Below, piece after piece: positions 37,219 to 46,707 of a DNA stretch of 64,000 nucleotides (positions within the stretch are counted from its first letter, which is position 1; each line of letters begins with the position of its first letter). A model generated the notes under the pieces. It worked only from the letters and a program-made list of their open reading frames with translations, was not told the origin of the DNA and ran no database searches. Source of the stretch: Sandaracinobacter neustonicus (GTDB lineage: Bacteria; Pseudomonadota; Alphaproteobacteria; Sphingomonadales; Sphingomonadaceae). The stretch is taken from assembly GCF_006385875.1 (NCBI RefSeq), contig NZ_VFSU01000019.1:1-64000 (forward strand), written 5' to 3'. A program made the position numbers and the translations under genes.

Positions 37219-37737
37219 ATGACAGCGCCCGCGCTGATCGAAAAGGCCCGCGCCTTCGCCACCGCCGCGCACGCGGGCCAGCAGCGCAAATACACCGGCG
37301 AGCCCTACATCAACCACCCGGAAGAGGTCGCCCGCATCGTTGCCGAAGCGGGCGGCGACTCCGCCATGATCTGCGCCGCCCTGCTGCATGATGTGGTGGA
37401 GGATTGCGGCGTCTTGCCCGAAACCATCCTCGCCGAATTCGGCGCAGAGGTGGCGGAGCTGGTTTACTGGCTCACCGATGTCTCCACCCCGGCGGACGGC
37501 AACCGTGCCGCGCGCAAGGCGCTGGATCATGCCCATATGGCAAACGCCAGCGCCGCCGCGCAGACGGTGAAGCTGGCGGACCTTATCTCCAACAGCCGGA
37601 CGATCATCCCCCATGGCCGGGGCTTCGCCCGCGTCTATCTGGCGGAAATGGCCGCGCAACTGGCGGTGATGCACGAGGGCGACCCGGAGCTGCACCGCCG
37701 TGCCGTCGCTATCATTCAGGGCGCCAGCGAGTCCTAG
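37219..37737 (+). CDS. HD-domain protein, Mesh1-like (p)ppGpp hydrolase family
   Basis: The 172-residue protein consists only of an HD domain with RelA/SpoT hydrolase-type motifs: AGQQRKYTGEPYINHPEEVARIV, ALLHDVVEDCG (HD), and LKLADLISN-like VKLADLISNSRTI. There is no synthetase or regulatory domain, so it resembles small alarmone hydrolases. Family members may have other nucleotide substrates. The ATG at 37219 is preferred to a TTG six codons upstream. Confidence 0.87.
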   Translation: MTAPALIEKARAFATAAHAGQQRKYTGEPYINHPEEVARIVAEAGGDSAMICAALLHDVVEDCGVLPETILAEFGAEVAELVYWLTDVSTPADGNRAARKALDHAHMANASAAAQTVKLADLISNSRTIIPHGRGFARVYLAEMAAQLAVMHEGDPELHRRAVAIIQGASES

Positions 37738-37801
37738 CTTAAGCCAGCTTGTCCCCCGAAAGCCGCCAAGCTACCAACGGCCTCAGGGAGAGACATAAAA
37801 T

Positions 37802-39385
37802 ATGACCGAACAGACTGGCGCTCAGCCGAGCGACTTGAAGCGCGACCGCCTCGTCATCGTCGCATCGTCACTGGGCACCGTGTTCGAATGGTATGATTTC
37901 TTCCTTTACGGCATCCTCGCCGCGCTGATTGGCCGCCTGTTCTTCCCCATCGACAATCCCACTGCCGCCACGCTGGCCAGCCTTGCCACCTTTGGCGCGG
38001 GCTTTGGCGTGCGGCCGCTGGGCGCCATGCTGTTTGGCCATTACGGAGACAGGATCGGCCGCAAATACACCTTCCTCGTCACCATCACGCTGATGGGCGG
38101 GGCCACCGCGCTGATCGGCCTGCTGCCCACCTATGCCTCAGCCGGGCTGTGGGCCCCTGCCCTCCTCGTCGGCCTCCGGCTGTTGCAGGGCCTCGCGCTG
38201 GGCGGCGAATATGGCGGCGCGGCCATCTATGTCGGCGAACATGCCCCCAAGCATCGGCGCGGCGAATACACCAGCTGGATCCAGATCTCTGTCGTCGGCG
38301 GCTTCCTGCTGTGCCTGATCGTCGTGCTCGCCACCCGCGCCGCGATGACGCCGGAACAGTTCGACGCATGGGGCTGGCGCATCCCCTTCCTGCTCAGCCT
38401 GTTGATGCTGGCGATTTCCATCTATATCCGCATGCAGCTGTCCGAAAGCCCGGTGTTCCAGCAGATGAAGGCGGCGGGCAAAACCGCGAAAAACCCGCTG
38501 AAAGAGGCGTTTTCAGACAAGACGAATATCGGCAACGTCCTCGTCGCCCTGTTCGGCGTCGCGGCGGGCCTCACGGTCATCTATTACACCAGCCAGTTCG
38601 GCACGCTCTACTTTCTCACCGGCACGGCGGGCGTGGGGGAGCGGGAGGCGCTGATCTACCTCGCCATCGGCGCACTGGTGGCCGCGCCCTTCTATGTCGG
38701 CTTCGGTATGCTGAGTGATCGCATCGGCCGCAAAAAGCTGCTGCTGATCGGCTATGCGCTTTCGATGCTGCTGCTGTTCCCGCTGTTCCACCTGATGGCG
38801 AATGGCGCGAACCCGGCGCTGGCCCGCGCCACGGCGGCCAACCCCGTCACGCTGGAGCTGCCGGATTGCGAGTTCCGCATCTTCGCCCGCACCCAGACAG
38901 AGGAATGCGCCAAGGCGCTGGGTTTCCTGACGAAACGCGGCATCGCCTACACCAAGCAAGAGGCCCCCGCCGTCGCCCTTGTGGTGGGCGACACCCGCGT
39001 GGAGGGCTTCGACGAAGCCAAATTTGCCGCCGCGCTGAAAGCCGCAGGCTATCCGGAAAAGGCCGATCCGGCGGAAAAGCAGCGCTGGAAGATCATCCTC
39101 GCCGTGTTCGCAATGGTCGCGCTCTCCGCCATGACCTACGGGCAGGTCGCGGCTATTCTGGTGGAACTGTTCCCTGCGCGGGTGCGCTACACCAGCATGT
39201 CGGTGCCCTATCACATCGGCACCGGCTATTTCGGCGGCTTCCTGCCCTTCATTCAGCAGCTAATCGTGGTGAACACCGGCAACCCCTTCTCCGGCCTGTG
39301 GTACACCATCGGCGTGGTCGCCATGGCCTTTGTCGTGAGCGCGATCTGGCTGCCGGAAACCAAGGATCGCGACATAACCGCCTGA
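37802..39385 (+). CDS. MHS-family major facilitator transporter
   Basis: The 527-residue proton-coupled permease of the metabolite:H+ symporter type has ASSLGTVFEWYDFFLYG in helix 1, GVRPLGAMLFGHYGDRIGRK in loop 2-3, GLALGGEYGGAAIYVGEH in helix 4 and a repeat of the motif in SDRIGRKKLL. Transport substrates in the family are dicarboxylates, shikimate or betaine; none can be chosen. About 94 residues (334-427) form a soluble insertion in the loop after helix 8. Monocistronic, ribosome site agggagaga. Confidence 0.93.
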   Translation: MTEQTGAQPSDLKRDRLVIVASSLGTVFEWYDFFLYGILAALIGRLFFPIDNPTAATLASLATFGAGFGVRPLGAMLFGHYGDRIGRKYTFLVTITLMGGATALIGLLPTYASAGLWAPALLVGLRLLQGLALGGEYGGAAIYVGEHAPKHRRGEYTSWIQISVVGGFLLCLIVVLATRAAMTPEQFDAWGWRIPFLLSLLMLAISIYIRMQLSESPVFQQMKAAGKTAKNPLKEAFSDKTNIGNVLVALFGVAAGLTVIYYTSQFGTLYFLTGTAGVGEREALIYLAIGALVAAPFYVGFGMLSDRIGRKKLLLIGYALSMLLLFPLFHLMANGANPALARATAANPVTLELPDCEFRIFARTQTEECAKALGFLTKRGIAYTKQEAPAVALVVGDTRVEGFDEAKFAAALKAAGYPEKADPAEKQRWKIILAVFAMVALSAMTYGQVAAILVELFPARVRYTSMSVPYHIGTGYFGGFLPFIQQLIVVNTGNPFSGLWYTIGVVAMAFVVSAIWLPETKDRDITA

Positions 39386-39480
39386 TTAAGCGTTAACGCC
39401 GGGGGTGCCATCCAAGGAAAAAGGTGAACCCCCGCCATCCCGATTGCGCATCGCAGCAACCGCACCCATATTGCCTTTCT

Positions 39481-41889
39481 ATGGCAAGCACAGAGCAACT
39501 CTCCCGCCCCGTCCTCCCCTTGCGCGACATCGTGGTGTTCCCGCAGATGATCGTGCCGCTGTTCGTCGGCCGCGACAAATCGGTGAAGGCGCTGGAAGCC
39601 GTGATGCAGGGGGATAAATCCATCTTCCTGCTCAGCCAGAAGAATCCGGCCGATGAGGATCCGGCTGCGGATGCCCTGTATGATGTCGGCACGCTCGCCA
39701 CCGTGCTGCAACTGCTGAAGCTGCCGGACGGCACCGTGAAGGTGCTGGTGGAAGGCCAGCAGCGCGCGCGCCGCCTGCAACTGGACGAAAGCGGCGAGTT
39801 TCTCACCGCCGAGATCGAGTTGCTGAGCGACACCAATGTCGACTCCACCGAGGTGGAAGCGCTGGCCCGCTCTGCCAACAAGCAGTTCGAATCCTATGTG
39901 AAATCCGCCAAGCGCATTTCCCCGGAAGTCGCGCTGCAAGTCGGCCAGATTGAGGAACCGGGCCGCTTCGCCGACTCGGTCGCCGCCAATCTGACGCTGA
40001 AGATCGCCGACAAGCAATCGCTGCTGGCCGAAACCGATGTCGCCAAGCGGCTGGAAATGGTGTTCGGCTTCATGGAAGGCGAAATCGGCCTGCTGCAGGT
40101 GGAGAAGAAGATCAAAAGCCGGGTCAAGCGGCAGATGGAAAAGACCCAGCGCGAATATTACCTCAACGAGCAGTTGAAGGCGATCCAGCGCGAGCTGGGT
40201 GACGGCGACGAGGAAACGGATGAGGCGGCCGAATATGAAGCCCGCATCCGCAAGGCGAAGCTGACGAAGGAAGCGCGCGAAAAGGCGCTGGCCGAAGTGA
40301 AAAAGCTGAAGGCGATGAGCCCGATGTCAGCCGAAGCCACCGTGGTGCGCAACTGGCTGGACGTGCTGCTGTCGCTGCCGTGGGGCAAGGCCTCCAAGGT
40401 GAAGCGCGACATCGTCGAAGCGCAGAAGGTGCTCGACGCGGACCATTATGGCCTTGAAAAGGTGAAGGACCGGATCGTCGAATATCTGGCGGTTCAGGCC
40501 CGCACCAACAAGCTGAAGGGGCCGATCCTCTGCCTCGTCGGCCCGCCCGGCGTGGGGAAAACCTCGCTCGGCCGTTCCATCGCCAAGGCGACGGGCCGCG
40601 AATTCATCCGCCAGTCTTTGGGCGGCGTGCGCGATGAAGCCGAAATCCGCGGCCACCGCCGCACCTACATCGGCTCCATGCCGGGCAAGATCGTGCAGAA
40701 TCTGCGCAAGGCGGGCACCAACAACCCGCTGTTCCTGCTGGATGAAATCGACAAGCTGGGCCAGGATTTCCGCGGCGACCCGGCATCCGCCCTGCTGGAG
40801 GTGCTGGACCCGGAACAGAACAACAAGTTCAACGATCATTATCTGGAAGTCGATTTCGACCTGTCCAACATCATGTTCGTCACCACGGCCAACAGCTACA
40901 ACATGCCGTCTGCCCTGCTGGACCGGATGGAGATCATCCAGCTGTCCGGCTACACGGAAGACGAAAAGGTGGAGATCGCCAAGCGCCACCTGATCCCGAA
41001 ACAATATGAGGCGCACGGCCTGAAGGCGGAGGAGTTCGCCGTCACCGACGAGGCGCTGCGCGACCTGATCCGCTACTACACCCGCGAAGCTGGCGTCCGC
41101 ACGCTGGAGCGCGAACTGGCGAAGCTTGCCCGCAAGGCGCTGCGCCAGATTCTTGAGAAGAAGGCGGAATCAGTCACCGTCACGCCGGAAAACCTGAAGG
41201 ATTTCGCGGGCGTGCAGAAATACCGTTTCGGCATGTCCGAAGCGGAAGACCAGATCGGCATGGTGACGGGCCTTGCGTGGACGTCTGTCGGCGGGGACTT
41301 GCTCACCATCGAATCGGTCACGGTGCCGGGCAAAGGCGTCATCCAGACGACCGGCAAGCTGGGCGACGTGATGAAGGAATCCATCACCGCCGCCTTCAGC
41401 TTCGTGAAGGCCCGCTCGGCCGCCTATGGCATCCACCCTACCACCTTCACGAAGAAGGATGTGCACGTCCATGTGCCGGAAGGCGCGACGCCCAAGGACG
41501 GCCCCTCGGCGGGCATCGCCATGGTCACCTCCATCGTCTCAACCCTCACCGGCATCCCGGTGAAGAAGGATGTCGCGATGACAGGCGAGGTCACGCTCCG
41601 CGGCCGGGTGCTGCCCATCGGCGGCCTGAAGGAAAAGCTGCTGGCAGCGCTGCGCGGCGGCATCACCACCGTGCTGATTCCGGCGGAAAATGAAAAGGAT
41701 CTGGAGGACGTTCCCGCCAATGTGCGCGAGGGCCTCACCATCATCCCCGTCAGCCATGTGGACGAAGTGCTGAAGGTGGCCTTCAGCCGCCCGATCGAAC
41801 CGATCGAGTGGAACGAGGCCGACGAAAAGGCCGCAGCCCCGGTTCCCCCGGCTGCCCCGACCACCCCGGCAGCACCGACCACTCACTAG
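39481..41889 (+). CDS. lon: endopeptidase Lon
   Basis: ATP-dependent serine protease for damaged and regulatory proteins. The 802 residues run through the N-terminal substrate domain ([21 protein letters not shown]), the AAA+ module with Walker [10 protein letters not shown] and Walker [10 protein letters not shown], and the protease domain with Ser676 in [10 protein letters not shown] and Lys717 in [10 protein letters not shown]. The tail is Ala/Pro-rich. The ATG at 39481 matches the family start; an upstream in-frame GTG is rejected. Confidence 0.97.
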   Translation: MASTEQLSRPVLPLRDIVVFPQMIVPLFVGRDKSVKALEAVMQGDKSIFLLSQKNPADEDPAADALYDVGTLATVLQLLKLPDGTVKVLVEGQQRARRLQLDESGEFLTAEIELLSDTNVDSTEVEALARSANKQFESYVKSAKRISPEVALQVGQIEEPGRFADSVAANLTLKIADKQSLLAETDVAKRLEMVFGFMEGEIGLLQVEKKIKSRVKRQMEKTQREYYLNEQLKAIQRELGDGDEETDEAAEYEARIRKAKLTKEAREKALAEVKKLKAMSPMSAEATVVRNWLDVLLSLPWGKASKVKRDIVEAQKVLDADHYGLEKVKDRIVEYLAVQARTNKLKGPILCLVGPPGVGKTSLGRSIAKATGREFIRQSLGGVRDEAEIRGHRRTYIGSMPGKIVQNLRKAGTNNPLFLLDEIDKLGQDFRGDPASALLEVLDPEQNNKFNDHYLEVDFDLSNIMFVTTANSYNMPSALLDRMEIIQLSGYTEDEKVEIAKRHLIPKQYEAHGLKAEEFAVTDEALRDLIRYYTREAGVRTLERELAKLARKALRQILEKKAESVTVTPENLKDFAGVQKYRFGMSEAEDQIGMVTGLAWTSVGGDLLTIESVTVPGKGVIQTTGKLGDVMKESITAAFSFVKARSAAYGIHPTTFTKKDVHVHVPEGATPKDGPSAGIAMVTSIVSTLTGIPVKKDVAMTGEVTLRGRVLPIGGLKEKLLAALRGGITTVLIPAENEKDLEDVPANVREGLTIIPVSHVDEVLKVAFSRPIEPIEWNEADEKAAAPVPPAAPTTPAAPTTH

Positions 41890-41892
41890 CTG

Positions 41893-41921
41893 TTGACAGG
41901 CGGCGGGCGATCCCTTACCCG
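41893..41921 (+). promoter_or_regulatory. candidate tRNA-Val promoter
   Basis: TTGACA at 41893-41898 is followed at 17 bp by tacccg and lies 45 bp before the mature tRNA. The spacer is itself a ggcggcggg/cccgccgcc dyad (41899-41926) that may terminate lon. The -10 match is weak. Confidence 0.4.
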
Positions 41922-41943
41922 CCGCCCTCCAACCGCAACGGAT

Positions 41944-42018
41944 GGGCGCGTAGCTCAGCGGTAGAGCACTGCTTTCACACGGCAGGGGTCACAGGTTCAA
42001 TCCCTGTCGCGCCCACCA
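41944..42018 (+). tRNA. tRNA-Val (anticodon CAC)
   Basis: Acceptor GGGCGCG/CGCGCCC, D arm GCTC/GAGC, anticodon stem CTGCT/GGCAG around loop TTCACAC, T arm ACAGG-TTCAATC-CCTGT, discriminator A and an encoded CCA at 42016-42018. All stems pair, with one T-G wobble. Confidence 0.97.
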
Positions 42019-42026
42019 TCCTTTTC

Positions 42027-42240
42027 TTGTTTGCTCACGGGCGAAGCCCTCCGCAAGGGGCGGCCCAATAAGGGCCGGCGCGCAGTCGCGCTTGCGGGCT
42101 GTCGCCCGGCTTTTGTTTGCTCACGGCGTAGCCTCCGCAACGGGCGGGCCACTTGGCCCGGCGCGCAGTCGCGCTTGCGGGCTGTCGCCCGGCTTTTGTT
42201 TGCTCACGGCGTAGCCTCCGCGGGGGCAGCCCATAAAAGC
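42027..42240 (+). repeat. two-and-a-half-copy direct repeat behind tRNA-Val
   Basis: The phrase ttgtttgctcac starts at 42027, 42113 and 42196, giving units of 86 and 83 bp. Complete units contain a gcg-a-gcc dyad, a gggcc dyad, gcgcgcagtcgcgcttgcgg (42078 and 42161) and gctgtcgcccggc. The third unit breaks off early. No ORF or spacer pattern is present. The gcgcgcagtcgcgct core recurs beside tRNA-Tyr/Gly. Confidence 0.85.
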
Positions 42241-42314
42241 CGCCCCAACCAACCGCCCTTCCCGCCACCCGCTTCAGGGCCTATCCTGCGCCCAACCAGA
42301 ACGGAGCGCGGCCC

Positions 42315-42827
42315 TTGATCCTTCACACCCGAGTCCTCCTCACCGTCGTCGGCGATGATCGCCCCGGCCTCACCCGCGCCTTGTCCGCCGCGATCTTCGA
42401 ATCCGGCGGCAACTGGCTGGAAGGCAATCTCTCCCGCCTTGGCGGCAAGTTCGTCGGCGCGATTCTCGTCGATCTACCGGCAGAGCGCAGCGCCGATCTG
42501 CGCGCCCGCCTCGCGGCAGACAGCGCCGGGTTACAGGTGGAAATCCACCCCGTCGGCGAAGACAAGACTACTGCCGAAGCCGTCACCCTCTCCCTCACCA
42601 GCGCAGACCGACCCGGCATCGTCCACGAACTCAGCCTCGTCCTCGCCCGCCTCGGCGCGAACATCGTGGAACTGGAAACCAGCGCCGAAGACGGCGCATG
42701 GCAGGGCAACCCCATTTTCCGCGCCACCGCCCGCCTCACTTTGCCCGCAGGCCTCACCCACGCCGCCCTGCAAGAGGCGCTGGAACAACTCTCCGGAGAC
42801 CTGATGGTCGAGCTGGAGCCAGCCTGA
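42315..42827 (+). CDS. GcvR-like tandem ACT-domain regulator
   Basis: The 170-residue cytoplasmic protein has two ACT domains: LLTVVGDDRPGLTRALSAAI at the start and LSLTSADRPGIVHELSLVLA from about residue 90. This is the GcvR (glycine cleavage transcriptional repressor) architecture, which binds small amino acids. No GcvA or gcv genes are nearby, so the target is unknown. It starts with TTG, placed by a ggag ribosome site 8 bp upstream. Confidence 0.88.
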   Translation: MILHTRVLLTVVGDDRPGLTRALSAAIFESGGNWLEGNLSRLGGKFVGAILVDLPAERSADLRARLAADSAGLQVEIHPVGEDKTTAEAVTLSLTSADRPGIVHELSLVLARLGANIVELETSAEDGAWQGNPIFRATARLTLPAGLTHAALQEALEQLSGDLMVELEPA

Positions 42828-42841
42828 GCGCCCCCGTCGCG

Positions 42842-43561
42842 ATGCGCCTCCACCCGTCAGACCGCAAGGCGATCGCGCTCACCGCCGTCATCCTGCTGCA
42901 CATTGCCCTGTTCGCGCTGCTGCTGCGGCCGATTCTGGTGCAGATCGCGCCCCCCGAATCCGCGCTCATCCTGCTGGACATCCCCAACCCGCCGCCACCA
43001 CCGCCCGAGCCCGAAGCCGAGAAACCCGGCACCCCGGAACCGGAAGCCGCCGCCGCCCCGCCAGCGCCGCGCGCAAAGCCCAAACCCGTCGCTGCGCCGC
43101 CGCCCATCGTCAAACCGGAACCCAAACCCTCCCCCGTCGCCCCCGCCCCCTCCACGGGCATGGAATCCCAATCCGGGGCCGCCACCGCAGGCCCCGGCAC
43201 AGGGGCATCCGGCGCGGGATTCGGTGCAGGCGCAGGCGGCGCAGGCACCGGTCAGGGCGGCGGAGGCGGCACCCGCGCCCGCTGGAAATCCGGCAGCCTC
43301 ACCCGCAAAGACCTTCCCGCAGACCTGCGCCGCACCGGCGTCACCGGCAGCGTCAGCGTCCACCTCGCCATCACGCCCGAAGGCCGCGCCACGGATTGCC
43401 GCATCACCCGGTCATCCGGCCTCCCCGCGCTCGATCAACTCACCTGCCGCCTGATCGAACAACGCTTCCGCTACACCCCCGCGAAAGACAGCGCAGGAAA
43501 CCCCATCGCCAGCGTCGCAGGCTGGCGACAGGACTGGTGGCTGGAACCGCCGGTGGGTTAG
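42842..43561 (+). CDS. TonB-like energy transducer
   Basis: The 239-residue periplasm-spanning protein has one N-terminal membrane anchor (ALTAVILLHIALFALLLRPILV), a Pro/Glu/Ala-rich linker at about 45-110, a Gly-rich stretch, and a C-terminal TonB domain (GSVSVHLAITPEGRATDCRI, LTCRLIEQRFRYTPA). It should couple the proton-motive force to outer-membrane receptors; exbB/exbD are not in the window. The ATG lies 14 bp after gcvR. The stop overlaps the convergent DUF4386 gene by 4 bp. Confidence 0.9.
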   Translation: MRLHPSDRKAIALTAVILLHIALFALLLRPILVQIAPPESALILLDIPNPPPPPPEPEAEKPGTPEPEAAAAPPAPRAKPKPVAAPPPIVKPEPKPSPVAPAPSTGMESQSGAATAGPGTGASGAGFGAGAGGAGTGQGGGGGTRARWKSGSLTRKDLPADLRRTGVTGSVSVHLAITPEGRATDCRITRSSGLPALDQLTCRLIEQRFRYTPAKDSAGNPIASVAGWRQDWWLEPPVG

Positions 43562-44208
43562 ATTCGCACCCGCCCGCCGAACAGCAGCAGCCACAGGCAG
43601 AAGCCGATCTCCCCCAGCATGGCCGGCAGGCGGACAACGGAATTCAGCGGGCCCGGCATATCCAGCGCCAGCATGTCATAGGCCACCTGCAGCAGATAAC
43701 CGAAGCAGCCCAGCATCAGCAGCCCGGCCAGCCAGCGCGGGGCAACGCCGGATCGCCACACCAGCACCCCCAACGGCAGCAGCCACAGCCCCCAGAAGGT
43801 CATGCCGATCAGCATCCGGTTGCGCGCCGCATCCAACGCCAACGCGGCAGCGGCATGGTCCGGCAGCAGTGCCAGCGCATCCAGCCGGAACCCCAGCGCA
43901 GACAACACCACCGGCACCCCTGTCAGCGCGAACGCCACCATCAATGCAGCCAGCGTTGCGCCATGGCGCGCCAGCAGCCGCCACAACAGCAGCGGCAGCA
44001 GCACAAAGGCGACCTGGTTCGCCAGCAGCCCCAGCAACCCCAGCCGGTAAAAGCCCGGCCGTCCGGCGATCAGCAGGCTGTTCGCGCCATTGTCCACCCC
44101 CAGCCCCAGCGCAGAGGGAACATAGGCAAGCGCGAACATCCCCGTCAGCACCACCGCCAGATAGGCAAGCCCGGCGAGCCGGGCCTGCGATATCCTTGCG
44201 GGCCTCAT
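43558..44208 (-). CDS. DUF4386 membrane protein
   Basis: The 216-residue protein has about six hydrophobic segments (LAGLAYLAVVLTGMFALAYV, LGLLGLLANQVAFVLLPLLL, LAALMVAFALTGVPVVLSAL and later ones) and LIGMTFWGLWLLPLGVLVW, a pattern seen in DUF4386. Function unknown. The ATG overlaps the stop of the S9 peptidase gene (ATGA), so the two are coupled. Confidence 0.82.
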   Translation of the reverse strand: MRPARISQARLAGLAYLAVVLTGMFALAYVPSALGLGVDNGANSLLIAGRPGFYRLGLLGLLANQVAFVLLPLLLWRLLARHGATLAALMVAFALTGVPVVLSALGFRLDALALLPDHAAAALALDAARNRMLIGMTFWGLWLLPLGVLVWRSGVAPRWLAGLLMLGCFGYLLQVAYDMLALDMPGPLNSVVRLPAMLGEIGFCLWLLLFGGRVRI

Positions 44209-46220
44209 TTGCTGCCCAGCGCCTCTTTCAACCCCGGCGCATAATCCGCCCCGTGCGGCACCTGCGCGGTGGAGGCTTTCACCGTGCCGCCGATCGGTTC
44301 CGCCCGGCCGCCGATGCACTTTTCCAGGAAATTCTCGGCCACCGCCATGAAGGCGATGTTGTTCACCGGCCGGGCGAAGCCATGGCCTTCATCCGGGAAC
44401 AGCACATAGGTCACGGGGATACCCTTCGCTTCCATCGCCGCCACGATCTGGTCGCTTTCGGCCTGCTTCACGCGCGGGTCATTCGCCCCCTGCCCGATCA
44501 GCAGCGGCTTCACGATCCGATCCGCATAGGTCAGCGGAGAGCGCTCTTTCAGCCACTTCTGCCCCTCGGCCGTATCCGGGTCGCCCATCCGCGCAATCAG
44601 CTGCTTGCGGAAACTCTCCCAATAAGGCGGCACAGTGGAGAGCAGCGTGTTCAGGTTCGAAGGCCCCACGATATCCACCCCGCAGGCAAAGGTCTCCGGC
44701 GTGAAGGTCAGCCCGGCCAGCGTCGCATAACCACCATAGCTCCCGCCCATGATCGCCACCCGCTTCGGATCGGCAAAGCCGCCCTCCACCGCCCATTTCA
44801 CGGCATCCAGCAGGTCATCGTGCATCTTCGCGCCCCATTCGCCGTTCCCGGCGTTGGTGAAGGCCTTGCCGAACCCGGTGGAGCCGCGGAAGTTCGGCTG
44901 CAACACGGCATAACCCCGGTTCGCAAGGAATTGCGCCTCGGTATCAAAGCCATAGCCGTCGCGTGCCCACGGCCCGCCATGCACCAGCAGCACCATCGGC
45001 AATGGCTTGGCAGGCTTCGCCGCCGTGCCCGCGGGCAGAGTCAGGTAAGACACCATCGTCTTGCCGTCGCGCGTTTTGATCTCCACCGGCTGCATCGGCG
45101 ACAGCGCCGCGCCTTCCAGCACCGGGCGCGTATCGAACATCTTCGTCAGCGTTTTCGCCTTGCGATCATACAGATAGGTCGAGGATGCCTTGTCCGAATT
45201 CAGTGTCGCCACTGTCCATTTGTCGTCGGCGTGCGTCCGGCTGCCCACCGCCCATTCGCCCAGCTTCTCGTTCAGGAAGGCGATATCCGCCTTCACGCCC
45301 GGGTCCAGCACGGTCCAGTCCGGCTTCAGATAATCCACCTGCACCGCTTCCACCTTGCCGGAAACCGGATTCACCATCAGCCCGGAGACATCGGCGCGCG
45401 GGTCTTCCTTCAGCAAGGTCGTTTTGCCGGTGGCATAGTCCATCGCGTAAGCCGCCGCTGTGTCGCGCCCGCGCGCGTCGATCCAGTAGAGCGTCTTGCC
45501 GTCCGCTGAAAAGCCGATCGGCTGCGTCGTCTGGCTGTCGTCCAGCCCCCAGCTTGTGAAGGGCTTCCCCTCCACCTTGCCGTTCACGATGCGGAACAAA
45601 TCCTCGCCGCCGCCCGCGTTCGGGCGCGACGCGATCCGCAGGTTCAGATCCTCGTCCGCCGTGAAGCCGCCGAAGCCTTCATTGCGAAACACTTCCGTCA
45701 GCTTGCCCGTCTTCAGATCAAGGCTGTGCACATCGTGCCACTTCGGGTCACGGTTGTTCAGCCCCACAAGGATGCGGTCGCTCACCTTGTCAGAGGTGCC
45801 CACGATCTGCACCCGCGTCTTGTCGAAGGGCGTCAGCACCCGCGCCGCGCCGCCGGTGGGCGAAACGCCATGCAACAGGAAATTCTCGTCCCCGCCCTTA
45901 TCGTTGATGAACAGGATCATCGAACTGTCCGGCGCCCAGAAATGCTGGCGGATGGGCCGCCCGGCCTCGCTCGTCAGCAGCTTGGCCTTCGAAGGGTCGG
46001 CGGCCGGAGCAACCCAGATGTTCATCACCCCGTTGGAAGGGGCGAGCCAGCTGATCCACTTGCCATCCGGGCTGATCCGCCCCTGCGCCTTCTCCGGGTT
46101 TCCGAACAGCTTCGCGCGCTCGATAAGGGGCGTCTCGGTCATCATGTTTCCCTGTGCAAGAACGGGGGCCGCAGAGGCGCACAGCAGCGCGGCAAGCCCA
46201 ACCCGAATGGCGGTGGTCAT
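44205..46220 (-). CDS. exported S9-family prolyl oligopeptidase-like peptidase
   Basis: Serine peptidase of the prolyl oligopeptidase/acylaminoacyl peptidase family. The 671 residues have a signal peptide (MTTAIRVGLAALLCASAAPVLA), an N-terminal beta-propeller (SPDGKWISWLAP and similar blades) and a C-terminal alpha/beta hydrolase with nucleophile Ser494 in IMGGSYGGYATL, acid in GANDPRVK and His in DEGHGFARP. All catalytic residues are present, unlike the homologue at 51875. The ATG at 46220 follows aggagatggactg. Confidence 0.93.
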   Translation of the reverse strand: MTTAIRVGLAALLCASAAPVLAQGNMMTETPLIERAKLFGNPEKAQGRISPDGKWISWLAPSNGVMNIWVAPAADPSKAKLLTSEAGRPIRQHFWAPDSSMILFINDKGGDENFLLHGVSPTGGAARVLTPFDKTRVQIVGTSDKVSDRILVGLNNRDPKWHDVHSLDLKTGKLTEVFRNEGFGGFTADEDLNLRIASRPNAGGGEDLFRIVNGKVEGKPFTSWGLDDSQTTQPIGFSADGKTLYWIDARGRDTAAAYAMDYATGKTTLLKEDPRADVSGLMVNPVSGKVEAVQVDYLKPDWTVLDPGVKADIAFLNEKLGEWAVGSRTHADDKWTVATLNSDKASSTYLYDRKAKTLTKMFDTRPVLEGAALSPMQPVEIKTRDGKTMVSYLTLPAGTAAKPAKPLPMVLLVHGGPWARDGYGFDTEAQFLANRGYAVLQPNFRGSTGFGKAFTNAGNGEWGAKMHDDLLDAVKWAVEGGFADPKRVAIMGGSYGGYATLAGLTFTPETFACGVDIVGPSNLNTLLSTVPPYWESFRKQLIARMGDPDTAEGQKWLKERSPLTYADRIVKPLLIGQGANDPRVKQAESDQIVAAMEAKGIPVTYVLFPDEGHGFARPVNNIAFMAVAENFLEKCIGGRAEPIGGTVKASTAQVPHGADYAPGLKEALGSK

Positions 46221-46311
46221 CAGTCCATCTCCTGTCATGGCAGCAGGCCGGTTCCCCTCAGCCCCGGCTGGCGATGGGCAGGAGTTTAACAGCAACTTCG
46301 CCCCCGGCAAG

Positions 46312-46695
46312 TCAGCCGATCAGCATCGCCTCGATCTTGTTGCCGTCAGGGTCGCGCACGAAAGCCCCGTAGTAATTGGCGTCATAATGCGGGCGCAGCC
46401 CCGGCGCGCCTTCATCGGTGCCGCCCGCCGCCAGCGCGGCGGCGTGAAACGCATCCACCGCCGCCCGGTCCGGCGCCAGAAAGGCCACATGCACGCCGTT
46501 GCCGGGCGCGCCCTGCCCTTCCAGCGCATGGCCGATCCAGAATTCCGGGAAGGCGCTGCCATAGGCCACGCCATGCGGCCCGGCATCCATCACCACGCCA
46601 TAGCCCAGCGCGCCCAGCACTGCGTCATAAAAGCGCCGGGCCGCCGCAATGTCCGCCACCGGCACAGAGACATGGGAAATGATGCTGTCCGCCAC
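46312..46695 (-). CDS. VOC-superfamily (glyoxalase/dioxygenase fold) protein
   Basis: The 127-residue vicinal-oxygen-chelate fold protein has two beta-alpha-beta-beta-beta modules, beginning ISHVSVPVADIAAARRFYDAVLG and ending YYGAFVRDPDGNKIEAM. A His and a late Glu are placed as metal ligands. The start codon is GTG. Substrate unknown; many family members are annotated only as glyoxalase-like. Confidence 0.88.
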   Translation of the reverse strand: MADSIISHVSVPVADIAAARRFYDAVLGALGYGVVMDAGPHGVAYGSAFPEFWIGHALEGQGAPGNGVHVAFLAPDRAAVDAFHAAALAAGGTDEGAPGLRPHYDANYYGAFVRDPDGNKIEAMLIG

Positions 46696-46707
46696 GGCGA
46701 TCCGCCC

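Noticed and set aside
42027..42240. Possible CRISPR array
   Set aside because: Only two and a half long units of 83-86 bp are present, with no unique spacers between short repeats and no cas genes nearby.
42698..43561. Longer N terminus for the TonB-like gene
   Set aside because: The extension overlaps the GcvR-like gene in another frame and would precede the membrane anchor with Arg/Pro-rich shadow sequence.
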